Origin: Treponema sp.
Lineage (GTDB): Bacteria; Spirochaetota; Spirochaetia; Treponematales; Treponemataceae
DNA length: 64,000 bases
Direction of reading: 5' to 3'
Assembly: GCA_017470605.1 (NCBI GenBank)
Contig: JAFUYH010000043.1
Location: forward strand, 49,387-113,386
Below the pieces are notes generated by a model. The model was given only the letters and a program-made list of their open reading frames with translations. It was not told the DNA's origin and did no database searches. Below are positions 43,078-52,639 of the stretch, in pieces (positions within the stretch are counted from its first letter, which is position 1; each line of letters begins with the position of its first letter). Position numbers and translations under genes: made by a program.

Positions 43078-46000
43078 TTAGAATTGTGCTTTTGCACCTA
43101 GAGTGGCATTTATGCCTATAAGGTTGCTGGCTGAACTTCCATCGTTGCTTCTGCTGTAAGACAGGCTGAATCCTGTTGTAATGGAAAAATACTGAAGGAA
43201 TGCCATTTCAGCACTATGGGTAAAATCATATTTTTGTGTAAAAGTTCCGTCACTTTTTCCGTATTCAAGGTTCAGACTGTTTTTTCTTGTGATTGAAACT
43301 TTATCTGCAGACAGGGATTTAAAAAATAGTCTTGCTGCTGCATAAGAAAGGCAGTCTTTTGAAGGTCTTGTGTAGATAAAAGTGCCCCTTGCAAGCCAGG
43401 CCCCGTCATTTTCTATGGAAAAATCGCTTGCTGCCGTAATGTAAGATTTTTCGTTTATATATAAAAGTGTCTGCAGATACCAGACAATTTGAAAACTTGT
43501 GTTTTCCCTGAGGTCTGCGGGCATTTTTACAATTCCAGTAAGGCTTGAATAAAGTTCATCCTGTGTAAAAAATGAAAAGAGTCCAAGTTTCCCCTTGCTT
43601 CCAAAATTATTTAGAGATAAGTGGCTTAAAACTGTTTTAAATTGATAGAGGTCAGAAATGGAGTCCTCTTTTTCTATATTTCTTGAAACTGCAAGCTGGA
43701 GTGAGGATGGAATAAAAATATCTTTTGTGTCGTTAAAAAGTTTTCTTGAATAATTGGCCTGATATTTTGAAGAATAGTCTGCCGTTACTTTTTTTATCAG
43801 TTCATTGTCAAATAAATCATACAGTGGAATTGCCGTATAAAACCAAAGCCTGTCCATTTGAATCTTAAAAAGGTTTTCGCTGTCTGAAAAATAAGACGAA
43901 TTTTCTTCTGAATAAGGGTAAAAGGCACCTTCTGCTTTTCTTTCACTTTCAAAAGTAATGGTATGAATGCCGGTTTTTATTGGAAGCGAAAAATCAAGTT
44001 TTGTCGTATCCTGAATGGAGCTGTCAGATTGCAAATAGGCAGAAGAAAGAAAATAGCCAGCCGCTGGCGAGACAGTTATTTTTGTAAATGGAATTTTTGT
44101 TTCAGCCTTTGCTGAATAAGTGTTTTTTCTTTTTGCGGCAAGCTCGCTTCCATCTGAAAACTGAAGGCTGCTTATTTCCTTCCATGATTCAAAATAGTTT
44201 GAATTTATATTCCATGTAATTTCATTTTTTATTTTGTCAATTTTCTGTTCTGCAGATGCTTCTATCTTAAACTTTATATCTGCTTTTTTTACTGAAAAAT
44301 CAGAACTTATTTCTGCCTGGCTTTTCTGCTGGTCATAAGAATCCTGACTGCTGGCACTTGCTGAGGCCTGTATTTTTAATGGAAATACAGAAGAAAAATC
44401 TACCGTGGCCGAATCTTCCTTATTCAAAGTTTTTTCTTCTGTATTAAATCTGTAGTTTTCTTTTAAGGTAATGACGGAAAATAAAGGTTTTTCTGTCTGA
44501 ATTGTATGGCCTGCCTTGTAAAAATTCAGTTTTTTAGCAGAAAGGTCTCCTTCCAGCCGTATTCCCGCAAGAGTAAGTCCTGCCTGAGCATCTGATTTTA
44601 TGGAAAAATCACTGTTATTTATTCCCTGCATTGAAGAAAGTTTTATATATCCGTCTTTTAATACTTCATAGTCTTTTATGAAAAGAGAATCTTCCATTTT
44701 ATATTCAGCGGCCAGATAATGCTGAAAGGAATAATTAAAATCATTTTCTGAGTAAATGAGATTGTCTACATAAAGACTTCCCGATTTATAAAAATAATTT
44801 CCACTTAAAAGAGAGAGCTGAATTTTCTGCCTTGAAGGTATGACCTGATTGTTAATAGTCAAAGAATAGTTTGATTCATCAATTTTTTCTTCATCAATAT
44901 AAACTTCATTATTTTCAAGGTTTACTTCCAGAATGTGATAGCGCAGGCTTTCTTCTGCATATTCAGAATAATCATTAAGAGTGAAAGTCAGGGCTTTCTG
45001 GGCATCTTCTTTTCCGTCATCAAGAATAAAAGTTAATGCCGCCTCTTCTTCATCATTTTTCTTTTCTACCTTTTTTTGAGGGACTATTGCAAAGGTGAAT
45101 CTAATTTTTTTATAAAGCTGAAAATCTGCCGCCTGAAAATAGGACAGGGCAGTAATGGTATTCTCTGACTCGTCAGAAGATTCCTCATTTGCAGTCCATG
45201 AAATTCTTGAAGAAAAATCTTCTGAAGTTCTTGCCTGACTTCCTGTACTTACAATTATATTTTCATCCTGTATTGTAAAAATACTTTTTGTAATAATCTG
45301 ATATGGCCCTGCATAAATACAGCCTTTTCCATTTCCTCCGCTGACAATAAGCCTCATATCGTGTCTGGACGTGAGTCTTGCCCTGTCTTTGTCTTGAAGG
45401 GTGATTTTTACAGTCTGCCAGTCTTTAGAAGAAAAATCAAAGTCTGTAATTTCCCAGACTGGCAGGTCAGAGTCATCCGCTTTTTTTTCTGATTCTGCAG
45501 AAACTCCCAGTTGAATAAAAAGGCGGAGGCTGTCTGTGTTTTCATCTGCCTCTACTTCTGACTGCAGGGCAAATTCCACTTCGGAGGCATTTTTTAAGAC
45601 TTGTCCTGAAGAAAGTTTTATATCAATGGCTGCCCACCAATCATTTTCAGAAAGCTCTGTAAAATCCCATTGAAGGGGAATCTTCCATCCTGTAATTTCT
45701 TTGTCTTTTATGCCCGCAAAGTTTTTTACAGTTCCATCCTGTGAAGACTCATATCCCTGCGGAACCTGCTGAACTTCAAATCCGCTGGAGGCTTCCAGAT
45801 AGGAAGTTTTTGTCCGGGTATCGCTCTGGGCGCAGACAAGAAGGTCTCCTGCAGCATTTGATTTTTGAAGTGCCAGAGAAGCCTTTTGGGAAAGGACAAG
45901 GTTCTTTTTTTCGTATTGAATTCCTGTTGAAAAGGCTGTAAAAAATGTACTTATGTTTTCCAGTGTAACATTTTCAGAAAATGAAAGTGGAATTCTTGCC

Positions 46001-47673
46001 GTTAAGGATGCATCATAAAATAATTCAGGACTGATTCTAAAATTATAGCCAAGTCCTGCTGCTATGGCTCCGTTTGAAAAATCTTCGCTTTCTTCCTGCC
46101 ATAAAATTACAATTTTATCTGTTTCTGAAACCTGACATGAAAGTTCAACATTTCCGCTTGTACTGTCATAAACTGCATTTTCAAGATTTCCGTTTTTGTA
46201 TACCTGAATGCTTCCTGCAGCAGCCTTTGTGCCTATATAAAAACTTTCGATGCTGGAATAAGTTCTTGAAAGAATGCATAAATCTGACTGACTTTGAAGG
46301 TTCAGATATATTTCAGGAGAAGTTTCTGCAAAAGGAAAGAAAGATTCTTCATTTTCAAGATTCTTGATTTCTGCATAAAAAACTTCTTCCTGAAAAAAAT
46401 CTTCATAATTTACAAGATTCTGCATTGAAAATTCTTGTGCATAAAAATCAGTCTGAGTTTTTTCTGTGGAATTTGAAATTACGCTAAGGTCTGCAGCTGT
46501 TTTTATTCCGCAATTATATAAATCCTGACGTAAAAAAGGTGAAAAACCGTAATTATTTTGAATTATCAGGGCCTTTTCGCCCTGAATGCTTGTAACGGCA
46601 GAATATGAATAGTCATTTAAATTATATTTTACAGGAGCCTTATTAAATTCCTTTTGAATTTTTCCCCTGAATGAATCTTCATCATCATAAGAGCCTGCTT
46701 CAATATCAATTTCTTCTGCTGCAGAATCAGAATTAAAGGTGACAAGAATTGTGTCTGCAAGACTTTCTGCTGAATCAGAAAAGATAATCATATTTTTTGC
46801 AGAGATTATCCTGTAGTCCGCTGCTGAAAGTTTTTTATAGCGTTTACCCTTTATATCCGTGTAGTTTCCATTTGAGTTTTCTGCATAGATGTTTTTTATA
46901 TCTGTCAGATGGGATTGAGATTCTGCGGGAAATACAAAGGCCTTTCCCCTGGCAAAATCTTCCAGTTTAATTTTATTGTCAGAAACCTTATTCATTCCGT
47001 AAAAAACTGCTGAATTTGCTTTTGTTGCGTCATAACGAAGCAGTACATCAAATTTATGTCTATCATCTGCAGAAGAAAATGAAGCAGAAATGCCCGGTGC
47101 CTGATTCTTGCCCCCGCTTAACCCAAAGCCGAAAAATTCTGCGGAATAGATTTTTGGCATGTTAATGTTCCTGTTTGAAAGAAGAAAGCTTCGGACAAAG
47201 CCCTGACCTGTGTAGCCTATAGAAAAAGTGTTTGTTTTAAAGGAATCTGCAAAATCAGCAGAAAAATACCAGTGATTATTCAGATTTATATTTGCAGAAA
47301 GTTCAACTTCCTGTTTGTAAATAGGAAGTGAGCCTGAAATGCTGAAGGGCGTGTCTGCATTCCATGAAGCAGTAAAGCCGCCTGTAAATTCACCCTTCCA
47401 GAAGCCTTCTATGGAAAAATCTACATGATTTGTGTCAGAAAGTGCCCATTCAAATAAGGCTCCGCTTTCTTCGTAATCTTCGTAAGATTGATTGCTTTTT
47501 TCAAAAAGAGTATCAGGTTCTGTTGTTCCTGCACCCTGGCTTGAAACTATGTTTTCTGCAAAAACTTCTGGCGTTTTTGTAAAGGAAAGAAGCAGGGCTG
47601 TAAATAACAGGGCAATAACTGATTTTAAGGTTCTGGCCTTCTGAATCTTTATATCAGGATTCTTAATTTTCAT
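43078..47673 (-). other. Possible separately initiated barrel protein inside the DinB fusion frame
   Basis: Starting at the in-frame ATG at 47673, the product would have 1531 residues: an 18-residue basic n-region (MKIKNPDIKIQKARTLKS), a hydrophobic core and a signal-peptidase site near VFA-EN. No good ribosome site precedes it (CAGG about 12 nt upstream). The first 16 codons also encode the DinB C-terminus in the same frame. Confidence 0.4.
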
Positions 47674-48798
47674 TTTTAAGATTGCCTGTTCTACTTTCTC
47701 TTTTTTTTCTTTCTGCCTGTCTTCAAAAAGCTGCTGCTGAACAGGCCCCTGGCTTCCTGTAATGTTTTCAAAGCCTATTCCTAAAAGCCTTATGCCCCGG
47801 CCTTCTGTATATTTTTTGTGAAAAAGATTTCTTGCAATTTCATAAAAACTGTCAATAGTAGAAACCGGGCAGTCCTGAGTTTCCTGAACCGTAAAAGTAG
47901 AAAAATCATTATAGCGGATTTTTATCATTACAGTTTTTGAAACCGCTTTTTCTTTTAAAAGCCTGAACATTACTCCTTGTGCCATTTCCAGAAGCTGAGT
48001 TTCTGCCGTATAAGAATCTGTAATATCTTCTGAAAAGGTCGTTTCTGCACTTATAGAATGACTTTTTGTCTTTCTCTGAAAAGAATCCTTTTCAATACCT
48101 CTAACGGCCTCAAAAATAAAAGTCGCCATGTTTTTTCCAAACATGATTTCCAGATTTTCGTAAGGCAGGGCATGAATGTCTCGGGTAGAATTAATGCCCC
48201 TCTTTCTGAGCAGTTCAAGAGATTTTGAACCAAGTCCCCAGACTTTATTAAGAGGAAGGTTGAGCATGAAGGCTTCTTCCTCTCCATGCCTTATCATATA
48301 AAAACCGTCTGGTTTTGAAAGCCCAGAGGCAATTTTTGCAAGATATTTTGTGGGGGCCAGACCTATAGAAACTGTAAGTCCTGTTTTTTCCTTTACTTCT
48401 TTTTTCAGTTTTCTGGCGGTTTCTTCAGGCGGGCCGAAGAGTTTTTCTGTTCCTGTAAGGTCTATAAAGGCTTCATCAATAGACATCTGCTCTACGTCCG
48501 GTGAATAGTCCTTAAAAATTGTCATTATCTGATATGAAAGTTCTGCATAGCGTTTCATTCTGCCATGAAGGAAAATTCCCTGGGGGCAGAGGCGGTATGC
48601 AAGGGCTGTGGGCATTGCAGAATGAACCCCGAATTTTCTGGCTTCATAAGAAGCTGTAGATACAACGCTTCTTTTTTCTGTTGGGAGCCCTCCTACAATT
48701 ACAGGCTTTCCCCTGTATTCAGGATTATCCAGCTGTTCTACAGAGGCAAAAAAAGCGTCAAGGTCAACATGAAGATACCAGTGCAGGGGTGCCGTCAT
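43078..48798 (-). CDS. dinB: DNA polymerase IV fused in frame to a giant outer-membrane-type protein
   Basis: One open frame of 1906 codons holds two unrelated proteins. Residues 1-391 are a complete Y-family polymerase: HVDLDAFFASVEQLDNPEYR, YSPDVEQMSIDEAFIDLTG, KYLAKIASGLSKPDG, VWGLGSKS and the usual end IQKARTL. Residues 392-414 are a signal-peptide-like stretch (SVIALLFTALLLSFTK, then VFA). Residues 415-1906 look like a secreted, beta-rich, Ser/Glu/Lys-rich protein ending GINATLGAKAQF, with a terminal Phe as in outer-membrane barrels. I re-read the junction codon by codon and found no stop or frameshift. An internal ATG (codon 376) may give the barrel separately. The ATG overlaps the upstream gene by 4 bp. 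Confidence 0.85.
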   Translation of the reverse strand: MTAPLHWYLHVDLDAFFASVEQLDNPEYRGKPVIVGGLPTEKRSVVSTASYEARKFGVHSAMPTALAYRLCPQGIFLHGRMKRYAELSYQIMTIFKDYSPDVEQMSIDEAFIDLTGTEKLFGPPEETARKLKKEVKEKTGLTVSIGLAPTKYLAKIASGLSKPDGFYMIRHGEEEAFMLNLPLNKVWGLGSKSLELLRKRGINSTRDIHALPYENLEIMFGKNMATFIFEAVRGIEKDSFQRKTKSHSISAETTFSEDITDSYTAETQLLEMAQGVMFRLLKEKAVSKTVMIKIRYNDFSTFTVQETQDCPVSTIDSFYEIARNLFHKKYTEGRGIRLLGIGFENITGSQGPVQQQLFEDRQKEKKEKVEQAILKMKIKNPDIKIQKARTLKSVIALLFTALLLSFTKTPEVFAENIVSSQGAGTTEPDTLFEKSNQSYEDYEESGALFEWALSDTNHVDFSIEGFWKGEFTGGFTASWNADTPFSISGSLPIYKQEVELSANINLNNHWYFSADFADSFKTNTFSIGYTGQGFVRSFLLSNRNINMPKIYSAEFFGFGLSGGKNQAPGISASFSSADDRHKFDVLLRYDATKANSAVFYGMNKVSDNKIKLEDFARGKAFVFPAESQSHLTDIKNIYAENSNGNYTDIKGKRYKKLSAADYRIISAKNMIIFSDSAESLADTILVTFNSDSAAEEIDIEAGSYDDEDSFRGKIQKEFNKAPVKYNLNDYSYSAVTSIQGEKALIIQNNYGFSPFLRQDLYNCGIKTAADLSVISNSTEKTQTDFYAQEFSMQNLVNYEDFFQEEVFYAEIKNLENEESFFPFAETSPEIYLNLQSQSDLCILSRTYSSIESFYIGTKAAAGSIQVYKNGNLENAVYDSTSGNVELSCQVSETDKIVILWQEESEDFSNGAIAAGLGYNFRISPELFYDASLTARIPLSFSENVTLENISTFFTAFSTGIQYEKKNLVLSQKASLALQKSNAAGDLLVCAQSDTRTKTSYLEASSGFEVQQVPQGYESSQDGTVKNFAGIKDKEITGWKIPLQWDFTELSENDWWAAIDIKLSSGQVLKNASEVEFALQSEVEADENTDSLRLFIQLGVSAESEKKADDSDLPVWEITDFDFSSKDWQTVKITLQDKDRARLTSRHDMRLIVSGGNGKGCIYAGPYQIITKSIFTIQDENIIVSTGSQARTSEDFSSRISWTANEESSDESENTITALSYFQAADFQLYKKIRFTFAIVPQKKVEKKNDEEEAALTFILDDGKEDAQKALTFTLNDYSEYAEESLRYHILEVNLENNEVYIDEEKIDESNYSLTINNQVIPSRQKIQLSLLSGNYFYKSGSLYVDNLIYSENDFNYSFQHYLAAEYKMEDSLFIKDYEVLKDGYIKLSSMQGINNSDFSIKSDAQAGLTLAGIRLEGDLSAKKLNFYKAGHTIQTEKPLFSVITLKENYRFNTEEKTLNKEDSATVDFSSVFPLKIQASASASSQDSYDQQKSQAEISSDFSVKKADIKFKIEASAEQKIDKIKNEITWNINSNYFESWKEISSLQFSDGSELAAKRKNTYSAKAETKIPFTKITVSPAAGYFLSSAYLQSDSSIQDTTKLDFSLPIKTGIHTITFESERKAEGAFYPYSEENSSYFSDSENLFKIQMDRLWFYTAIPLYDLFDNELIKKVTADYSSKYQANYSRKLFNDTKDIFIPSSLQLAVSRNIEKEDSISDLYQFKTVLSHLSLNNFGSKGKLGLFSFFTQDELYSSLTGIVKMPADLRENTSFQIVWYLQTLLYINEKSYITAASDFSIENDGAWLARGTFIYTRPSKDCLSYAAARLFFKSLSADKVSITRKNSLNLEYGKSDGTFTQKYDFTHSAEMAFLQYFSITTGFSLSYSRSNDGSSASNLIGINATLGAKAQF

Positions 48799-50726
48799 TT
48801 TTCTGCCTCCAGTTCAAGGCTCCTGGAAACAAGGGCGTAAGTATCTTCTTTTTCAGTTTTAAAGAAGGCGGTTACTGTAAGCAGGGTCTTTCTTGAATCC
48901 GTTCCGTAACTGAAAGTCATTTCTGAGGGCGGATTATTTGGAATCTTAAAATAGCCTTCTGTAGAAGAAATAGGACTATAGTCATTATCTGTATAAAGTA
49001 CAGGCTGAAGATTTTCTGCCTTGAGCCTTACGTCGCATTGCAGGCAGTCTCCCTCTGTCTTTATGTTAAGGGTTCTTATAATGTCATCAAAAATCTTTTT
49101 ATCCGTATAGGAGACAATAATTTTATCTTCATTTTTTGATTTTTCAAAACTTACAGGCTGAATTATTGTGTTTTTTTCCAGTTTTTTAGCTTTTAAAGAA
49201 GCAAAAATCGGAAGAATTATAAGAATTACGGCAAAAAATGCGGAATGTGTAATAAAAAAAGTGAGGGGCTTGTTTGTATGGCGTGAAATGGAAGTCAGAA
49301 TCCTGAAATAAATCATAAAAAGAGGATAGAGCAGGGTTGCCAGATAAAATGGATAGAGGTTTGTTGTAACTAAAAAGAGCCTTAAATCTGAGAGATTTGA
49401 ATTTGTAACAAGAGCTGAAATATAGGGAATAAAAATCACTATCATTAAGAAGAAAATTGAAATATGAAGTGGATTATTCTTTATTACGAATGCCAGAATA
49501 GAAAGAAAACAGATTATCATGAAGATAGGGAAGAGTGAAATATCTATCAGAATAAAAAGAGACTGATTTATGAAGCAGGAAAAAATAATTAAATAATCAA
49601 CTGATTTTTCAGAAAAGTTTACGTTTACAAGCAGCATTACAATATAAAAGGCAGAACATACAAAAATTGTAATTATAAGCTGGATGCAGGTAAGGTACAT
49701 GACTGTTCTTGCATCTGTTGCGGGATGTAAAAAGATTGTAAAAAAGAGTTTTCCCAGAAAGAAAGAAAGTGCTATAAGAATATAAGTAACAGGAATGGAA
49801 TACCACACGTTTTTTATGGCATGCCATGTAGTCCTTTTCTGCCTGATGTTTACAAAAATCAGAAAGAAAATAAAGATAAGCCAGATAAAAATAATTACTA
49901 TGATGATTTTTATTGTAGTGGTTTCTATAAGGCGCAGATACCTGTTAAAAACTTTTACCATTAAAAAATGATGATCCCAGTCCCTTTTTGCAGCCTGAGA
50001 ATAGTCTCTGATTGTATTATTTATTGCATTTTCAACAGAAGAAGTTTCTGTATCTTTTGTAAAGGCCAGTTTTATGCAGGGAATGTCTGCATTAAAAAAT
50101 GTAGAAAGGTTACGGTCATAGAAAAAGTCATAGCTGTATAGCTGACTTACATAATAGCCCGGAACGTTCTTGGAAAGAGAAGATTTTAGAAATGAATTAT
50201 AGGCAATCTGCGTAAGGTATGAAGGTGAAATTATTCCCCTGCTGCTGGAAATAACTTTTGTCTGGGGGGCATCCAGATCACAGATAATTACAGTATTATC
50301 TTCTTTTGAGCTTAAATTATCTGTAAATACCTCTGTTCCAAAAATCATTCCGTCCTTTTTAATTTTCTGACGTTCTCCATAAGCAAGAAGAATTGTTATA
50401 TCACATCCAATTTCATTTTCCTGAATAAAGGATGCTGTATTTGCAATAATCTGAGGATTCTGTTCAATATCCTCCTGAAAAAATACAAGGACTAATTTAG
50501 CAGAGCCTTCGTCTCCAGAATTACCAGAATTAAATGAAAGCAAAATATTATAAGGAAAGGAATTTTCTCCGTCTAGAATAAGGTTTTGCGTACTTGCTTT
50601 AAGTCCTTCTTTTTTTAACTTTGAATATAGTGATGAGCACATGCTTGTCTGGCTGTAGAGGCGGGGCAGTCCTACAAGCTGAAAAATAAGAAGCAGAAAT
50701 ATTAGCATGGAGTTTCTGAATTTCAT
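48795..50726 (-). CDS. Polytopic membrane protein with large extracytoplasmic N-domain, unknown
   Basis: The 643-residue protein is not recognised. A signal segment (SMLIFLLLIFQLVGLPRLYS) is followed by a soluble domain (about 30-260) containing KLVLVFFQED and VIICDLDAPQ, loosely like an M28 aminopeptidase fold but without clear metal ligands. About eight membrane segments follow (about 265-540), then a C-terminal domain of about 100 residues. Its end overlaps the DinB-barrel start by 4 bp. GTG at 50729 is an alternative start. No ribosome site; the promoter places transcription at the start codon. Confidence 0.75.
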   Translation of the reverse strand: MKFRNSMLIFLLLIFQLVGLPRLYSQTSMCSSLYSKLKKEGLKASTQNLILDGENSFPYNILLSFNSGNSGDEGSAKLVLVFFQEDIEQNPQIIANTASFIQENEIGCDITILLAYGERQKIKKDGMIFGTEVFTDNLSSKEDNTVIICDLDAPQTKVISSSRGIISPSYLTQIAYNSFLKSSLSKNVPGYYVSQLYSYDFFYDRNLSTFFNADIPCIKLAFTKDTETSSVENAINNTIRDYSQAAKRDWDHHFLMVKVFNRYLRLIETTTIKIIIVIIFIWLIFIFFLIFVNIRQKRTTWHAIKNVWYSIPVTYILIALSFFLGKLFFTIFLHPATDARTVMYLTCIQLIITIFVCSAFYIVMLLVNVNFSEKSVDYLIIFSCFINQSLFILIDISLFPIFMIICFLSILAFVIKNNPLHISIFFLMIVIFIPYISALVTNSNLSDLRLFLVTTNLYPFYLATLLYPLFMIYFRILTSISRHTNKPLTFFITHSAFFAVILIILPIFASLKAKKLEKNTIIQPVSFEKSKNEDKIIVSYTDKKIFDDIIRTLNIKTEGDCLQCDVRLKAENLQPVLYTDNDYSPISSTEGYFKIPNNPPSEMTFSYGTDSRKTLLTVTAFFKTEKEDTYALVSRSLELEAEK

Positions 50727-50735
50727 CACATTTAG

Positions 50736-50763
50736 ATTATAATTTTTATTGTTTACATTGCAA
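50736..50763 (-). promoter_or_regulatory. Leaderless promoter of the membrane protein-dinB operon
   Basis: Minus-strand TTGCAA (50763-50758), 16 bp, TATAAT (50741-50736). The seventh base after the -10 is 50729, the G of a GTG directly before the ATG at 50726. It overlaps the divergent promoter on the plus strand. Confidence 0.65.
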
Positions 50764-50780
50764 GTCCTATCGTGTATAAT
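50752..50780 (+). promoter_or_regulatory. Leaderless promoter of the 50790 gene
   Basis: TTTACA (50752-50757), 17 bp, TATAAT (50775-50780). The predicted start is near 50787, 3 nt before the ATG at 50790. It shares DNA with the divergent minus-strand promoter. Confidence 0.65.
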
Positions 50781-50789
50781 ATGGTAGAT

Positions 50790-51956
50790 ATGGGATCATC
50801 TGATAAAAAGTTTATTTTGGAGCTTCCGCTTAAAGTTGTTCTCACAGAAGACGGTGCTTCCAATTTTATTAGCCACAACAAAAAACTACTTCGTTTCCGT
50901 CTTGCAGACAATGTTGAGGAATACGGAATCTCTCTGGATAAATTTTCACCACAGTCCATTCAGAGCATGATTCTTTTGGATTATATTTCCAAAATAGAAA
51001 TTTCAATGTCGGAATTTGTCTCATCACGTCAGGAAGTAATGGATCTTTCTAAGGTCATTGTATATTCCCTTCTTTATAAACAGTTTGACCGCGATGTTTA
51101 TTCAGCCTTGATTCAGTGTGAGTGTGTCCGCAAGCATAACAGGGCAAATCCTTCTCATCTTATTGATGAAAGAACAAAAATGTCTGAAAAACAGTTGCGT
51201 TCAATTTTGCAGAATAAAGAAAACATGATTCAGACTACAAGAAAACAGATTCTTGAACCAATCTGGCAATCCGTAATGAAAAACAAGGACTATTCGTCGG
51301 AAGAAAAGAACATTTATCTTCTTATGTCAGAAAAATTCCTTAACCGCCTTGGTCTTATGAACTGGTATATTATTACCCTTTTTGCAAAGAACGAAGGTGC
51401 AAATGAAATGTATGTTGCCATAAGAAATCTGCTTTCTTCTTACATGGATAAATCCAAGGTTGCAGAATATATTTCCGTAATGGTAATGGAACTTGCCCTT
51501 AATAACGAAAATACTAATATTCGTAAAGAGGCAAAAAATATGTATCATGGTATTGATGATATTGATGCCCTGATTTTTGACCCTGAAATTCGTGCAAAGA
51601 TTGTACAGGAACTTCAGCGTAAGCATGAACTTGTATTCCTTTCTTGGAAATTAGGAGGAGGCTCTTCTTCTATCGGTAAGCAGGGAAGGCTTTCCATTAC
51701 ACTGTATAATAAAGACGATGAATTCCAGGAAATGAAGGAAAACATTGAGTCTGCAAAGTCTTCTAATACAAATAAAAAGTCTCTTATAGACTTCTATCGT
51801 GAGTTGCCGGAAGGTCAGGAAGGTACGGATCTTGGTCTGTATTATCTTTCTTACCTTGATGATGCCTGCAAGAAAGTTAATGTAAAATTTGAGTCTCTTG
51901 TAAATCAGTTCTCTGCAAGTGACCTTACGGTTATTAACCTGAACTTTAATTTCTAG
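50790..51956 (+). CDS. Spirochaetal cytoplasmic protein, unknown, with faint GHKL-ATPase resemblance
   Basis: The 388-residue protein is not recognised. It starts MGSSDKKFILELPLKVVLTE; earlier in-frame starts lie inside the promoter. It has no signal or membrane segment. The C-terminal third shows SVMVMELALNNENTNIRKEA, which resembles an N-box, and GTDLGLYYLSYLDDACKKVN, like the last helices of a histidine-kinase ATPase. A degenerate GHKL domain is a guess. The lipoprotein gene follows 5 bp later, so they share an operon. Confidence 0.7.
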   Translation: MGSSDKKFILELPLKVVLTEDGASNFISHNKKLLRFRLADNVEEYGISLDKFSPQSIQSMILLDYISKIEISMSEFVSSRQEVMDLSKVIVYSLLYKQFDRDVYSALIQCECVRKHNRANPSHLIDERTKMSEKQLRSILQNKENMIQTTRKQILEPIWQSVMKNKDYSSEEKNIYLLMSEKFLNRLGLMNWYIITLFAKNEGANEMYVAIRNLLSSYMDKSKVAEYISVMVMELALNNENTNIRKEAKNMYHGIDDIDALIFDPEIRAKIVQELQRKHELVFLSWKLGGGSSSIGKQGRLSITLYNKDDEFQEMKENIESAKSSNTNKKSLIDFYRELPEGQEGTDLGLYYLSYLDDACKKVNVKFESLVNQFSASDLTVINLNFNF

Positions 51957-51961
51957 GCTTT

Positions 51962-52624
51962 ATGGGGAATATCCGTACGAAGACAAAAAATTTATTTTTT
52001 CCAGCAGTTTTTTTTCTCTTTACCTTGTTTTTTATTTCATGCTCGCAGACTCTTCCAGATATTGTAAGAGTAGATTATTCTGTAATCTTTGAATATAAGG
52101 ATGAGGAAACAGCCCCTTCTTCCAGACTGTCTGTAATGGCTGATTCTGAAAGTGATGTAAGGCGTTATTCTGCTATAAGGCTTGTTTCTAACGATTCCGG
52201 TTTTGTCTGGGAAACTGGTGACATATTAAAGATTCAGGAAACGGAAAGGCAGTGGGCTGGAAACGTAAATTTCATTCCTCCAGAAAATCAGATAATTCCA
52301 TCCGGCCTTTATGAACTTTCTTTTATTAATGCTGATGAAGAGGAAGACAGCATCAGTTTTACCGTTACTTATGATAAAAAATTTTATGACAGCCTTTCTT
52401 CTGACGTTCCTGATCTTATGAAAACTTTAAACGGCAGTCATAAAATTGCAATTTACGATGAAAATGGAAAGATGCTGTATTACGGTAATAGAGATGCCGA
52501 ACTGCAGACTGTTCGTGGAATATGGAATAATTACCGGGAAGCAAAATTCTTTCAGGATATATGGTACAGTGCAGATAAGTCTGTAATGTGTATCTTGCCG
52601 GAAGAAGATGTTGCCCTGGAATAA
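51962..52624 (+). CDS. Putative lipoprotein, unknown function
   Basis: The 220-residue product has signal FFPAVFFLFTLFFISC with lipobox cysteine near residue 27. The mature part is a beta-rich domain (DYSVIFEYKDEETAPSSRLS, PSGLYELSFINADEEED). No family recognised. It lies between the unknown 50790 gene and trmB with short spacing in one operon. Confidence 0.75.
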   Translation: MGNIRTKTKNLFFPAVFFLFTLFFISCSQTLPDIVRVDYSVIFEYKDEETAPSSRLSVMADSESDVRRYSAIRLVSNDSGFVWETGDILKIQETERQWAGNVNFIPPENQIIPSGLYELSFINADEEEDSISFTVTYDKKFYDSLSSDVPDLMKTLNGSHKIAIYDENGKMLYYGNRDAELQTVRGIWNNYREAKFFQDIWYSADKSVMCILPEEDVALE

Positions 52625-52639
52625 AATAAGGATTTTAAA

